From contig SADC01000110.1 in assembly GCA_004194705.1 (NCBI GenBank), forward strand, positions 1 through 64,000: 64,000 nt of DNA, in the 5' to 3' direction. Source of the stretch: Ditylenchus dipsaci. Lineage: Eukaryota > Nematoda > Chromadorea > Rhabditida > Anguinidae. The notes under the pieces were generated by a model, which saw only the letters and a list, made by a program, of their open reading frames with translations, was not told where the DNA came from and searched no databases. Of the stretch, positions 1 through 11,334 are shown piece after piece (position 1 is the first letter of the stretch; every line of letters begins with the position of its first letter). The translations under genes were made by a program, and so were the position numbers.

Positions 1-416
1 TATAAAATTTCCACACATTAATTCATGTTCCACGCAATCATATGATAAATTTTCGAGTAGTTTTTATTGATTATTGAGTGAATAATTTCCTGAGGATGGT
101 AATTTTTTCCTGAGCATAATAATTTTTCTTGAGCATATTAATTCCTGAAAATGGTCTGAATCAATAACATTTTTCTGAATACATCTGTCGCAGATGAATC
201 ATTGTGGCAATGGTCTCGGGTCCAGTCTGTTGCGATCTGCATTGGCGAAGAGAGGCCTGCTTTTTGAACTCTGTTTCACTTGGGGTATTGGAGCCCATTA
301 CGCCGCCATTCTAGCCGACTTTGTAAGCGTCGGAAAGCTCTGTAAAATTTGGTTGTTTAACAGGTATTATAATTTTAAATAAATGCTAACATTTTCGTTG
401 TTCCTCCAGAATTCAA

Positions 417-477
417 GCGGATTACTCTTATAAAACAAGCGATTACTCTTATAGCGGATTACTCTTAGTATGCTGGC
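417..477. repeat. Short tandem repeat, three copies
   Basis: Three copies of gcg(g)attactctta lie at 417, 439 and 464, separated by about 22-25 bases. The surrounding 1-600 is otherwise AT-rich with no exon I can support. Confidence 0.6.
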
Positions 478-599
478 TCTGCAGGCGTCAAATTGTTAAC
501 GCTGACAATCGATATTTTGCAGCTTGTTGCTGCTATTTGTTCAATAAAAGTTGACGTGAAAATTGGAATTTTTAGAATCTTTTTAAATCTTGTGCTTGA

Positions 600-1060
600 T
601 CTTAAGAAACCGAAATTCTGCAGGTCGATGATTTATCTGTAGGTCTTGTATGAGATCTGTAAAATCTTGTGGTCTTCCTCTTCGATTTGTCTCAATTGTT
701 TATCGAGCTCCTAAAGGTAGGTCTGTGTTCATTTTGCGGGTCTTGTAGAAGATCTTGCAAAATTATTGTGGTCTTCCCTTCTGTAAAAACGAAAGCACTA
801 GCACCGTTTATGAAATTTGACTCTTCTACATACTGTAAACAACGAAATTTCACGAAAGGTTAAAACTGTAAAAACCAAAGCGCCAGCGCGAAAATTCAAC
901 TCTCGTTTTTTCAGTAACAGGTATCGGCAGGACGTCTTGTAGGTGGAGAAATACGATTACCTACAGGACTACAGGACAAGCTACAAGACATACAGGAACT
1001 TACAGGAAAAATCAAAATAGACTAAAAACAATACTATTTTGAATTCCAATTTTTTTTAAC
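600..1060. repeat. Degenerate duplicated segment
   Basis: A roughly 100-bp unit containing ggtcttgta..gatct..aaaat..tgtggtcttcc occurs near 637 and again near 736, followed by two related copies of an aa(c/g)(g/c)aaagc(a/g)c(t/c)agc stretch near 789 and 873. From 925 to 1010 there are repeated and inverted tacagga/gtcttgtag motifs. This looks like an old duplicated, non-coding element; no reading frame convinces me. Confidence 0.4.
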
Positions 1061-1094
1061 TAGGCCCAAACACCTAGTTAACACCTAGTTCGGA

Positions 1095-1767
1095 ATGGAC
1101 GAAGATGGAAGCAACGTGCAAATATTTCCTTTGGGTAAGTTTTGTGAAGGTCGGCTAAACATTAAAAACTTTTTTTAGCTGAGTTTCTCGAATGGCGTTT
1201 TCTTCCTTGCTTGTTTTGTCGGTGCACCGGTCATCTCTCCACAGATTGCTTGTACTTGGTATTTCTGATACCCTCTTATTCATGTGTGAGGATTATCCAT
1301 TGTTTCAGGGAACGCTACTGGCCAGAAGGCACTGTTGCTGATCGAATTGACCGCCGTGTTCATCGTCTTGTTTTTGGAGAGCCTACTGGGACTACTACAT
1401 TCATTAGGATGGTCGTCAGGAAAGTGTCGGATCATGTTCAGCAAGAAGCCATTCAATGAAGCAGCTAGAAAGATGGTGATAGAGCGCGACTATGCCAGCG
1501 ATGGCCATCGAGTGGGACAATTCCGGCGTCAGGGGTATGCGCGTCATCCTCAATTTCTGGCTGATTGTCCGCTTTTTTGCTGGTGGTTCTGGCGCTGGTT
1601 GCTCAATCTGCCAAATATGCCGTCAAGAAGATCATCTGACCAACGATTGCCCTGATGCTCACTCTGGGTACCAAGAATGCGAACATTGCGGTCAAGTCGA
1701 TCATGCGACAGAAAACTGTCCACATCATGCTCATTTGGACGACGGCTCTGATGGTGGTGCTGCTTAA
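1095..1767 (+). CDS. Small CCHC zinc-knuckle protein, exon model incomplete
   Basis: ATG at 1095 opens exon 1 (1095-1134), which ends at a perfect GTAAGT donor; exon 2 (1179-1258) follows a polypyrimidine-AG acceptor and carries a CX2CX4HX4C zinc knuckle (CLFCRCTGHLSTDC). Two more knuckles of the same spacing (CQICRQEDHLTNDC and CEHCGQVDHATENC) lie in another frame at about 1612-1725, followed by an acidic/glycine tail and a stop at 1767. A polyadenylation-type aataaa sits near 1845. The middle exon(s), 1309-1600, stay open in two frames, so I cannot fix the joins. CCHC knuckles bind single-stranded nucleic acid in Gag-like and CNBP-like proteins; a retrotransposon-derived origin is possible. 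Function unknown. Confidence 0.55.
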
Positions 1768-2040
1768 TACAACTGAAGGATCTTCTGAAAATCTAAAGAA
1801 ATTCTCAAATTCTGTTGACTGATTCTTCATGTCCTTGTTCCAATGAATAAAACATTGTTGTTTAAGCTGCATAAATTAACCTAACTATCGATGCATATTT
1901 TGCGAAATCTTTTTTTTTGGTATTGCCCGTTCCCCGAATGGTACGGATAAAACATTCGACCCTACCGGAGTATACCTCCCCCCCCCTAAATGGAATTTTT
2001 GAAAAGTGTTCCAAACACCCTATATTGGGTACATGAACAA

Positions 2041-2196
2041 TACCGTAAATTCTCTATAGAAGCCCCGGGGGCTTTATTTCAATCCCTGAAAAATCTTGAA
2101 ATTGTCAATCAAAAATGGTGCTAACTCTGAAATCTAGTCAAAAATCGAGGGGGGGGGCTCTATTAGTGAGGGGGGCCTATTGAAGGATTTACGGTA
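2041..2196. mobile_element. ACCGTA-family MITE
   Basis: The left end taccgtaaattctctatag and right end ctatt..gaaggatttacggta are inverted copies. The family recurs at 9173-9421, 32220-32452, 30612-31964, about 42903 and 51470/55032. The interior has g/c-homopolymer runs. Class II, superfamily not determined. Confidence 0.7.
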
Positions 2197-2200
2197 TTTC

Positions 2201-3178
2201 GGCGCTACTGTAATATACCCCCCCAAAAAGCGCTACTGTAATATACCCCCCCCCCCCAAAATCGACCTACTGTCATATATCCCCCCCAAAACCGACTTTT
2301 TAGGGTTGGTCAAAAACCATTTTTACACATAATTTCGCCATAAAAAGACCAGAAAAGCAATTTAAATGGGATTGCGGGCTGTATTGGAGGGGAAGGGAAT
2401 AATACAGGGGCCACTTCTCGAGATGGTTGGGATCCTTAGAGTATTAATTCTCTAAGCGTCTAAGGGTGCATTCAACCCAGGAACTTGTGGTGCAGGCATA
2501 AGTATCAGTACTTTCATGGACCAAGCCATCAGCGGGTGGACCTCGCGGGTTCACTCATAGGCCTAGCACTTTTGAGTGCTAGGCTGAATTTTGGATGCTG
2601 GGTCTCTGGCCCGGCCTTGTAGAACGAGGGGAAATGCTATTCGGTGAAAAAACAAAGATGTTGAACATAGTTTTGAATACTGGGGCCTACCGCATAAATA
2701 ACTCTGGTATGCATGTTTTTTCATGCATCCAGAGTCACTTTCGAGTGATTTGTGTCTAAGGTATGTGGGTGTGCGCATCTCAACTCCGAGCCCCCAAGCC
2801 CCTGCGCCCCGAAGGGGCGCAGGGGCTTGAGAGTTAGAGATGCGCGCACGCACTTACCTTAGACATGATTCCGAGAAGTACACTTGATCATAAAATGCAT
2901 ATAGAGTCTATTTTTGCCACGGCCCGAGTTGAAAAACATGGTAAAGCAGCTAAAAAAAGTGGCCCCTGTATTATTCCCTTCCCCTCCCATACAGCCCATA
3001 ATCCCTTTTAAATTGCTTTTCTGGTCCTATTATGGCAAAATTATTGTATGAAAATGGTTTTGGACACTCCTAAAAAAAGTCGATTTTTGGGGAGGGGGTA
3101 TATGACAGTAGGTCCGATTTTTTGGGGGGGGGGGTATATTACAGTAGCTTTTGGGGGGGGGGATATGACAGTAGCGTC
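2201..3178. mobile_element. 978-bp foldback DNA transposon with poly-C ends, 8-bp TSD
   Basis: The ends are ggcgctactgt (2201) and acagtagcgtc (3178), an 11-bp inverted pair with one mismatch, flanked by the identical 8-mer ggtatttc at 2193-2200 and 3179-3186. Arms of about 200 bp (2201-2412 and 2963-3178) are inverted copies full of ccccccc/tactgtaatata motifs. The core (about 2640-2935) recurs in three other elements here. No coding region; non-autonomous. The 8-bp duplication fits hAT but also other superfamilies. Confidence 0.85.
2796..2828. repeat. Perfect 15-bp GC-rich hairpin
   Basis: aagcccctgcgcccc and its exact complement are separated by the triplet gaa. It lies at the centre of the foldback core of the 2201-3178 element, making the element self-complementary at its middle as well as its ends. 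Confidence 0.9.
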
Positions 3179-3593
3179 GGTATTTCGCTGAAAATTATTT
3201 CGCCGACATTATTTCACCGACAAATATTTCGCCGACATCATTTCGCGCGACATTGTTTCGCGGACCATTTTTTCGCGACCATCATTTCGTCGCGACGAAA
3301 TTTCGCCGCCATTATTTATTATTACTAATTTCACTAATTACATGCCAGACATTTTTCAAGTTAATCCAAAACAAAGTTTTATTGACTCAAGTTTTATGAC
3401 AACAAGTCAGAAAAGCAAAACACAAATCAGAGAAGCAAATAACAACAAATGAAACTTCTACTATTTCATCCAGATTCTAAATTTCTTCAACAGATGATTC
3501 TGGCTCGCTGGCTGGAATGTAAAGACCTTGAGCCATTCTGAATTAAGAAGCGATCGCAACCATTTTTGGAAAGGAACGTTCTTCAATCGATGT

Positions 3594-4852
3594 TCACTGA
3601 TTCGATGTTCTTCCATTGTTCACTGATTGTGTCACCAGTATTTTTATTCGTTTGTCAGCAAGGCGGTACTTCCTTCTCTTCTTTGCAGGATCATAAGTCC
3701 TGAGATTGCTAGCAGTTGGCGGAGGTCGACGATCATCTCCATGATTGCGGGCTCTATGAATCGCTCTTTTTCTGGCAAAATTTTGCGGCAATGACTCTTG
3801 AATTTGCGAAAGACGAGCTTGATTACGGAGTTGACTGATTATGTCACCAGTTCCTGAATTTAATTGCATGCAATACTCCTAGACGTTCAAAAAAAAAATT
3901 ACCATCTTTGCAGTTATAGGCATACTTGCACGGGCGCCGGCGCTGGCGACGGCGCTCGGCGCCGATTTTAATACAGCCCGGCGCCGGTGCTTAATTTCAA
4001 TGCAGCCCGGCGCCCGGTTCGGCGCCCGGTTCTAATTTTCCATTTTTCTATTCTTTTATAACATCTTAGTTTAAAACAAGCTTTCTCTTTTTGATCGATT
4101 TTTAATATTCTCTTAAAAGCAAACCCATTTTAATTTATAATCGAGATTCAATTGAGGACTAAAAATATATAAAGCAGAAGTTAAATAAAAAAACTAAATC
4201 TTTTACTAGTATATAATTCACTTATTTAAAGCTCGGCGCCCGGTTCTGCGCCCGGCGCCAATTTTTTGGGATGCCGGCGCCCGGTGCTGCGCTCGGCGCC
4301 CCAAAACGAGCCGGCGCCGAAGGCGCCGGCGCCCGGTTCTGCGCCCGGCGCCAATTTTTGAGATGCCGGCGCCCGGTGGTGCGCCCGGCGCCCATTTTTT
4401 TTCGCGTGCAACTATGGTTATAGGCAGATACTTCTCTTTGTTTCGGATTGCGGTGCTGACGATATTGGACGGATTTGCTTCACAACCATGTCGTGTAACG
4501 ATTCTAAAATGCAAAATTGACTAATCATTCAGCAAAAAGGAAAAAAACTTCTCAAACGTGCCATCCTGAAGAAACCAAGCTCTTCCTTTACAACCTGACA
4601 TTGATAAGTGATCGATGCTAGCAGAAACCTTTCCTCATTTGAGCCTTTCAGCGGTTGGTCTTTGAACTAAATCCTGCCTTTGTAAACAATTCGACATTTC
4701 CTTGATTTGATTTAGCAGCGTGCGGACAAATAAGAAGACGATCAACCTGAAATAAAAAATAGAAAAGAACAAAAAAGATACTTTATTTTCCTGGACAACC
4801 GCTGCAACATCACGCATCCAATTCGTATGAACTTCAAGGAAATCGATATCTG
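3594..4852 (-). pseudogene. Degraded multi-exon gene of unknown function, interrupted by a transposon
   Basis: Reading down the minus strand: a segment after an AG at about 4845 (IDFLEVHTNWMRDVAAVVQE), a second exon after a TTTCAG acceptor at about 4746 (LLICPHAAKSNQGNVELFTK) that meets an in-frame TGA, a third exon from about 4503 (RHGCEANPSNIVSTAIRN) that is broken by the 3923-4416 insertion, and a fourth exon, about 3594-3882, of about 95 basic residues ending in a stop. Across the insertion, exon 3 rejoins in frame once one copy of the duplicated target is ignored, and runs into exon 4 in phase 0. Residue choice looks protein-like but I recognise no family. It may be the passenger or transposase of the array-ended element around it. 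Confidence 0.45.
3923..4416. mobile_element. GC-rich 494-bp element with 10-bp target duplication
   Basis: The 10-mer gttataggca is found at 3913-3922 and 4417-4426. Inside, both ends start ttgcacg/cgtgcaa and are packed with palindromic gcgcccggcgcc units (3928-4040 and 4230-4405), with an AT-rich centre. The GC content contrasts sharply with the surroundings. The long duplication suggests a Mutator-like element; no transposase is present. Confidence 0.75.
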
Positions 4853-5039
4853 GAAAATATAGTGACATATAAAACTAGCACAACAAATACGCGAAGATAA
4901 AACATAGTGAGGAGACCAAAAAATGATTACTTTTAATGATTACATAAACTGATATCGCCGTAATATCAGCCAGACAAAAAGGGCGAATTAGTAAAAAACG
5001 ACACTTAAAATATCGGCGAAATTTTGTCGCGGCGAAATA

Positions 5040-6376
5040 ATGGTCCGCCCATCCTACAAGTGAAATCATGACAGGAAATGTTTTTTTCGAATAAATATTT
5101 TTTGCTTTTCAAGCAAAATCTTCACTTTGGCCTTCTATTTTTGATCCAAGTCACTCGTTTTTGGTGTAGAGTGTGCCACTTAAGTCGGTTTCACGTATTA
5201 GTTTCAGGTGAATCGATCACATTGTGGATATTCATAGTATAAGCATCGCATTGTTCCGTTAAACGTCGCTCTAAAGTTTTATTAGATAAGTTTCTTTAGC
5301 TAGTTAGCCGTCACATTCTTTTCTTTTGTTCGTCTTTTTTAGGCTATCCGCGAGGGCGCTTTATGCTGACTATCTGGTATCTGGTCGTGATGTCTAATTG
5401 GTTGCTGTATTGGTTGATGTAAGTGGGTATCTCTATCCTAGGTTTTAAACTCTGATTATACAAAATGTTTGACTAGGATTTGCAGGTCTTATCATTATTA
5501 TTTTATGCTCAGGGCGTTTGCAGTACTTATTGATTCTTTGGCCGGACTTTTCTCTGCTTCTAGTTTTCAGGTGTCTATCTATCGCGTTTCAATAAGGATG
5601 GCAGCATGCGGGTGTTCTTTAGCACTCTGATTTTCTAGCTTTGTTGCACTGTCAGCCGTAGTTATTATTTGTGATTTTAGGTTCCCTGCTAAGGTATTTT
5701 TTAGAGTATCGGTTTTGCCTTTTTGCGATGTTGCGCTGCGATGTTTTTCGGCCATCCGTGGTTGCGCTGCGATATGCACTGTTTTCAAAAATTTGCGTAC
5801 GCTGTTGCGCTGCGATATTTTTGGCCCGAATTTGCTGCGTACGCTGCGATGTTGCGCTGCGATGTATCGCAGCGCCCGATTCTCCAGTATTTTTTACACA
5901 ATCTACCTGCGACTATTTACATCTTGACAAAGTTACCTACGAATTTTCACGTCCTGTTCGTCACGTACGTACTTGTGATGAATATTAACTCTGTCGAAGT
6001 GTATAAGGTCAGAATTTACAGCAACCAATTAGACAGCACGACCAGAATACCAGATAGTCAGCAAAAAGCGCCCTCGTGGATAGCCTAAAAAGACAAACAA
6101 AGAAAAGAATGTGACGGCTAACTAGCTAAAAAACTTATCTAATAGAACTTAGAGCGACGTTTAACGGAACAATGCGATGCTTATACTATGAATATCCACA
6201 ATGTGATCGATTCACCTGAAACTAATACGTGAAACCGACTTAAGTGGTACACTCTACACCAAAACGAGTGACTTGGATCAAAAAATAGAAGCCAAAGTGA
6301 AGAATTTGCTTGAAAAGCAAAAAATATTTATTCGAAAAAAAAATTCGTGTCATAATTCCACTTGTAGGATTGGTCC
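5040..6376. mobile_element. 1.3-kb element with about 370-bp terminal inverted repeats
   Basis: The left arm, about 5040-5415, reads as a near-perfect inverse of 6018-6376; the outer ends are tggtccgcccatcctacaag and cacttgtaggattggtcc. The interior (5415-6018) contains the gcgatg-type array at 5714-5876 but no gene. A long-TIR non-autonomous DNA transposon. Confidence 0.8.
5714..5876. repeat. Tandem gttgcgctgcgatg array
   Basis: At least six copies of (g)ttgcgctgcgat(g/a) lie around a ttttggcccgaattt spacer. The same spacer flanks different motifs in the hAT-like elements at 7589-8150 and 25810-27109. A related gatgcgatgt array is at 13785-13908, and a short one at 10186-10245. Confidence 0.75.
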
Positions 6377-6784
6377 CCGGGAATTCAAATATCAACATTT
6401 GCATTTGACTGCGTGGACATGCTCCTTTAACTACTGTCATCGATTTTCTGGGGAAATCGATGGGGCAAGGAGCCCTACGCAAAATTTTTTAAAGTAGCCC
6501 GCTTTTTGCGCCACCCTGTACGTAAGTATTTTAAAAATGGTATTGGAAGGCATCTGAGTGTTGCCTTTGTACGAGAAAGAGATCCCTATGATCCTATATA
6601 TAAGAGTAAACTGAGTAGCTTGATGGCATGGTAAGATTTGATCTCTAAAGTAGATGCAAAATCGACTAGAAAGAGAATTCTCTGGTAGCATCAAAAAGAC
6701 ATCAAAAAGCATCAAATAGCGTTGACAAAATAAAAAAAAATGAAAAAATGTGCATAAAAATGGTTTTTAGACACTCCCGAAAAA

Positions 6785-6824
6785 GTCGATTTTGCGGGGG
6801 GGGGGGTATATGACAGTAGCGTCA
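6785..6824. repeat. Orphan end of the poly-G/tatatgacagtagcg element
   Basis: ggggggggggtatatgacag followed by tagcgtc matches the right terminus of the 2201-3178 element. No partner end is recognisable nearby. Confidence 0.6.
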
Positions 6825-7251
6825 AAATTTAAATGCGCGGCTTTCGAATTTTTTGCACGAATAGAACAGAAAATAGTGCAAAACGATTCTAAATGCTTTA
6901 TAAATCACGAAATCTTTAATTGGCTTCACAGGGTGTGCAGTGCTTACGAATAGGCTATCTAAACATAATCCTTAAAATCCGTATGTTACCCAGCCGGACT
7001 TTTAACCCTGTTTTGTGATTTAATCTGAAGAGCATGTATGATAAAATAACATGTCCTTTTGTAGCGCAGAATGTGTGCTTTCAGATGCCTTAAAGCATGT
7101 TCTATAAAAAATGATATACTGAAAGTTATGGGCGTTTTTTGTAAAATAAGTGCTATTTTTAAAACTCTCATTTTAGGATCTTGATTAAATTGAATTTTTA
7201 GACGCTAGTAGCCAATTTTTATTTTTGGTCAAAGTGATATTTATGCAACTA

Positions 7252-7403
7252 CAGTCGACCCTCGATTTAACGGCACCCCTAAGGACCAGATCCGGGTGCC
7301 GTTAAATCGAGGGTTCACTTTGACTAAATCTTAGTCAATGCTGACCAAATCGGTCTATTTTTGGGTGCCGTTAATCAAGGGCCGTTAAATCGAGGGTTGA
7401 CTG
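7252..7403. mobile_element. Tigger/pogo-like MITE, TA target duplication
   Basis: cagtcgaccctcgatttaac at the left and the inverse ending ttgactg at the right, flanked by TA on both sides. Internal copies of ccgttaaatcgaggg make it palindromic. Related copies are at 34384-34536, 46647-47061, 55372-55860 and 57302-57461, with fragments at 25651, 38693, 45761, 47465 and 56576. Confidence 0.85.
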
Positions 7404-7588
7404 TACAGGAAGATAGAGTAGCCCATGAGGAACATTTATAGTGTTAAAACAGATCGAAATTATATCTGTGAAAAAAAGTTACAGCCTTATTTAAGTGTGT
7501 AGTCCCGGCGTATGGGTCACATGTTTCAAAGGCCGATTTGAACCACTTTTCCGATTTGAAAAAAAAAATCTGAAAAAGCCATCTTGTT

Positions 7589-8150
7589 TAGAGACGGAAG
7601 CGAGACGAGATCTCGATCGAGATCTCGTCTCGTCTCGGCGGATTTTGGCCCGAAATCTCGTCTCGGAATCTCGCTCGGTCATTTTTCAAAAATCTCGATC
7701 TCGGTCTCGTTTTTTGTCTAATCTCGTTAAGAAATATGAGTGAAATTTTGTGTTGCATCGTCTCGGTTTTTTCCGAGGTGAGCCGAGTGAAGAAATATTC
7801 TCCGTTGCAAGGACGTGTACAATTACAGAAGAAGCAACTTGAGTCCAGAGAAAGCTGAGATGTTGATATTTCTGAACAGAGCGCTGCCGAAAATCAACTA
7901 TTGCTATTGAGATCGATTGATGAATGTTGTTTGTTGTCTGTATAGAAAATTGAATAAACGAAAAATGGTTTGGCGCAGTTTTCTAGTTCTATTTTTTGTA
8001 TTTCTCACAGTGTTACTAAAATCTCGCTTTTGACGAGATCTCGACCGAGATCTCGTCAATCGGTCTTAAAGTCTCGATCTCGATCTCGGCCAAAATTTGA
8101 GGTGAAAATCTCGTCTCGAAATCTCGCTCGGTCTCCGTTTTCCGTCTCTA
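7589..8150. mobile_element. hAT-like non-autonomous element, 8-bp TSD
   Basis: It starts tagagacgg and ends ccgtctcta, flanked by the 8-mer atcttgtt (7581-7588 and 8151-8158). Both subterminal regions are arrays of the palindrome-rich motif (a)tctcg around a ttttggcccgaaat spacer. TIR and duplication length fit hAT. No coding potential inside. Confidence 0.88.
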
Positions 8151-8332
8151 ATCTTGTTCTCCATGAAATTCTGCTTCAAAAAATGGCAAAAGTCACGCAT
8201 GAGGCTCGGAGTGTTAAAAATACTTTTTCGTTTCATAAAGGTTATTTAACTCTATTCGGTTTTATAACCTCCTGAAAAACATGTTTAGAAAAACGGAATG
8301 ATATTGTAGGAAGTCAATAATATCAACTTAGG

Positions 8333-8672
8333 GTCCGAAATTTTTTAACTCGATTTTTTTTAAAAAGTTTTCCTTTTTCTGTTACGACAGTCTGGCTGAA
8401 AATATCGTCAGGATCACGATTTTGCCAATCGTTTTTAGCGAAAGAAACACTTTAAGACCTAAGAAAGCAAAAACTCCCATTAATGTAACGATATTTTCAA
8501 AAAGCATTACGTTAGATGGGAGTTTTTGCCTTTATAAGGTCAAAAAAATTTTCTTTCGCTAAATAATTGGCAAAATTGGAATTCTGACGATATTTGCAGC
8601 CAGACTGTCATAGCAGAAAAAAGAACCTTTTTAAAAAATCGAGGTAAAAAAAGAACTTTTTGGGTTACGTTA
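8333..8672. mobile_element. Foldback element
   Basis: An inverted repeat with arms of about 150 bp: aactcgattttttttaaaaa on the left and its inverse ending tcgaggtaaaaaaagaac on the right, with a centre at about 8505. Nothing coding. Confidence 0.75.
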
Positions 8673-9172
8673 AGGGGAGTTTCGAATGTACCGTATTTTC
8701 TCTATTTATACACTCTTATATAACTACTGGCTCGCGTTGGGCCAGCTTGCGGGGGCCCCCCGCTCGCGGCCACGCTGCTTGATGCAACTTATCTCAAAGC
8801 TTTTCTAACCCAAGAAACTGACCTTTAAAAGCAAAAAAAGATTAAATAAACAAATATTTAACAAAATTTAGACAAAACCTATTCACAAAATTAAGACGTT
8901 TAATAAAAAAGCTCGGAAAGGTAGTTATGAAGTTTAGTCCAAGCACAAACCGAGTCGTGCACTCACTTCATTTGGTCGGCATTTTATGAGGAGTCACCCA
9001 AAGGTATTTCGACCTTTTTTCACGACACAAAAATGTATAATAATGTGTTTATCAAAGACACCGGTACGTATAATTTTCGAGCAGTCACTCCCAAAAGTAT
9101 TTCAACCCTTTTTAACGACATAAACGTGTATGAAAATGCTGTGTTTATCAGAGACAACGACACCTATTACAG

Positions 9173-9421
9173 GTACCGTATAACCTCTAATAGACGGCAT
9201 GCCCTTCTATTTTTCAACCCTAAAAAATCGAAAAAAATATATATTTTGATTTTGAGATTTTTGGGTACTCAAAAAAATCTAAAAAGCGGAATCAACTAAG
9301 ATCGAGGTGATCAAGAAACGCGAAAAAACAGATTTGCAAAAAAAAAATTTTGCGCTGAGATATAGGTCCTTGAGGGTGCCCGTCTATTAGAGGGTGCCCG
9401 TCTAATAGAGGTTATACGGTA
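9173..9421. mobile_element. ACCGTA-family MITE
   Basis: taccgtataacctctaatag at the left, inverse ctaatagaggttatacggta at the right, then near-duplicated gggtgcccgtctaatagag copies before the right end. Confidence 0.8.
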
Positions 9422-9632
9422 ACTAAAAATGCTAAATTCATAATGAGTTTGAAAGCGCATGAACCTCGCTCGCGGCTATACTGCCAAATGCAATTTATAT
9501 TAATCTTGCATGACAGTAATAAAGCAACAGTCAGACAAAAGTTATTGAAGAAAACAATGCATCAAATTTATTAAACACAACGAATGCTGAGTTTACATCA
9601 GTTAACGCACTACATAGAGGAAGATGCTGTGT

Positions 9633-10054
9633 TTAAAAGAAGTCTGAGCGACGGGGCTTCTTAGCTGACGTAGGATTGGACCACTTAACCTCTTCATAAC
9701 CTCCAAGACGAGCCAACTTTTTTTCAGCTTCTCGACTGGCTTCAAGCAATAAACGTTCATCACTGTGAGCATCATTTTCTCGTCAGATATTTCTAAAATA
9801 CCATCTTAAACACCATGAATATAGAAACTTAAGCTTCTTACTCACGAACTTTTCTAACTCCGATCAAGATTTCCACACCGTTTTGAAGTTCTTCCACTGC
9901 TTCTTTTTCGTCCTGATCGTTTTCATTGATAGCAACAAAAATAAAACTTTGAAACGCGCTGTCATCACCAATATATGCTGAAACCCCGTGATAGTTGTGA
10001 TCGTCTAGAATGATTGACTTGTCGGAGGCTTGCTCAGAATAAAAACACGCATCG
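9633..10054 (-). CDS. Hypothetical protein, two 3' exons of an unknown gene
   Basis: Exon A (10054-9846) follows a TTTTATTTTAG acceptor, encodes about 70 residues including the acidic stretch INENDQDEKEAVEELQNGVE, and ends at a consensus GTGAGT donor. Exon B (9778-9633) continues in phase for 47 residues (ending NPTSAKKPRRSDFF, a basic, nuclear-localisation-like tail) and stops. An AATAAA lies on the minus strand at 9572-9567, a fitting distance downstream. The 5' exon(s) were not found upstream, so the gene is partial or broken; a simple-repeat region starts at about 10186. I recognise no domain. Confidence 0.6.
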
Positions 10055-10436
10055 CTAAAATAAAAAACCACATGAAATATGTCACAAACATTTTAGCATG
10101 TTGAATCTAACTAATTCTGTGTAACCAAAATTGAGCTGCTTGGCAGGCTTCCAAAAACACGCGAAAAAGATTCTCGACTGGATACTCGATGTTGCGATGC
10201 GATGTCGGTATTTGAGTGCGATACATCGCTGCGATGTTTTACTTTAAAATTTGAGTGAGATGTTGAAATTCTGGACGAAAATTTTCACATGTTCACAATA
10301 TTTGCGAAAAAATTTCGAACCTTTCGAAAAAAACATAACGTATCTCAATCGGTCGTATCATGCATATATTTACTTTTATTCATATCCAGACATAATCAAT
10401 CCTATCAAACATTCTAATGGCACTTTTTATACTGCG

Positions 10437-10600
10437 GCAACCGTTTGGGCAAACCGTTTGCCGGAGCCTTTAAACGGTTGCAGCAAAACCTTTGAACCGT
10501 TTGCTGCACACAGTTTGTAGCAAACCTTTTAAACCGTTTGACCACCAAGAGTTTGCAGCAAACTATCAAACCGTTTGCTACAAACCATTTTTTGAGAAAA
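10437..10600. repeat. Array of caaaccgtttg palindromes
   Basis: The near-palindrome (g)caaaccgtttg occurs about ten times with spacing of 12-20 bases in both orientations. It resembles the subterminal arrays of the hAT-like elements but no terminal inverted repeat was found. Confidence 0.65.
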
Positions 10601-10718
10601 AGGTTTGCCACTTTCATAAAACAAACTTCTTTGTTGCAACTTTTTCTGTCACAGGTTAGATTCTCGACCCGAAATCAGCGATTTTGAAAAAAAATTCGGT
10701 CACTTCTGACTGAAATCC

Positions 10719-11095
10719 TGATTTCGGGGTTCAAGTGGCTAAACTCGAAGTTTGGTCTTATCAAACATGATTCACTGCACGATTTTGCATATGATAGGAT
10801 GGTTTGTTTTTGAATTTTTAGTTTTCTGATTTTTCATGTTATCCACGTGGATGGTACCTACCCCAGGTTTTTTCTGTTTTTGTGGGTGAATCGCAGTTTG
10901 GTCTTATAAATACGATTCACCGCAAGAATTTACGTATGATAACATGGTATGTATTTGAATTTTCAAAAAGATTTTGATTTTACTGGTCATCCAGGTGGAT
11001 ATCCACTGGATGACCAAAAAATCAAAATTTTTTAAAAATTCAAAAATAAACCATGTTAACATACGTAAATTCGTGCGGTGAATCGTGTTTGATAA
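10719..11095. repeat. Two units of a 157-bp-type satellite plus inverted copy
   Basis: Units around 10719 and 10863 share gtttggtcttat..acacgattcac..cgattt and tccaggtggat with the five-unit array at 48235-49021. From 10902 to 11095 the second unit is followed by its own inverse, making a foldback centred near 10999. Confidence 0.65.
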
Positions 11096-11164
11096 GAGAA
11101 GAACTTCTAGTTTGCGCGGTCAAACTGAACAAGTAAAAACATACAAGAGAACTAGGAACCACGG

Positions 11165-11334
11165 TTTGCGTGAGCTCACAACATCGTGAGATCATCCTCA
11201 TGAGGACCGATTCTCACGTGAGCTCACCTCACGTGAAGAGACGTTTTTGAAATTCTCTGCAACCTCACGTTGCATGAGCTCACGTCGTCCTCATCCTCAT
11301 GAGGTTGAGGACAAGCTCTTGTCCTCATGAAATT
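11165..11334. repeat. ctcatgag/gagctcacgt palindromic array (left block)
   Basis: Dense short palindromes (ctcatgag, cacgtgag, gagctc) fill this stretch, and a matching block lies at 12815-13035. The two may be ends of one larger element into which 11335-12309 inserted. Confidence 0.55.

Larger units (their letters stand above)
3186..5045. mobile_element. Element bounded by inverted atttcgccgac arrays
   Basis: Left, 3183-3318 holds about eight degenerate copies of atttcgccgaca; right, 5005-5045 holds the same motif inverted (tcggcgaaat, ggcgaaataatgg). Between them is a degraded minus-strand gene. This is one of several array-ended elements in the window. The boundaries are approximate. Confidence 0.55.

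Noticed and set aside
194..382. 62-residue frame in a locally GC-richer patch
   Set aside because: No splice context, domain or continuation; the reverse strand is open in part as well. Too little to call.
2740..2870. Possible spliced-leader or U1-like RNA, because the core has taag/gtatgt and cttacctta
   Set aside because: No Sm-site, no stem pattern of SL RNA, and the motifs are mirror copies within a foldback element.
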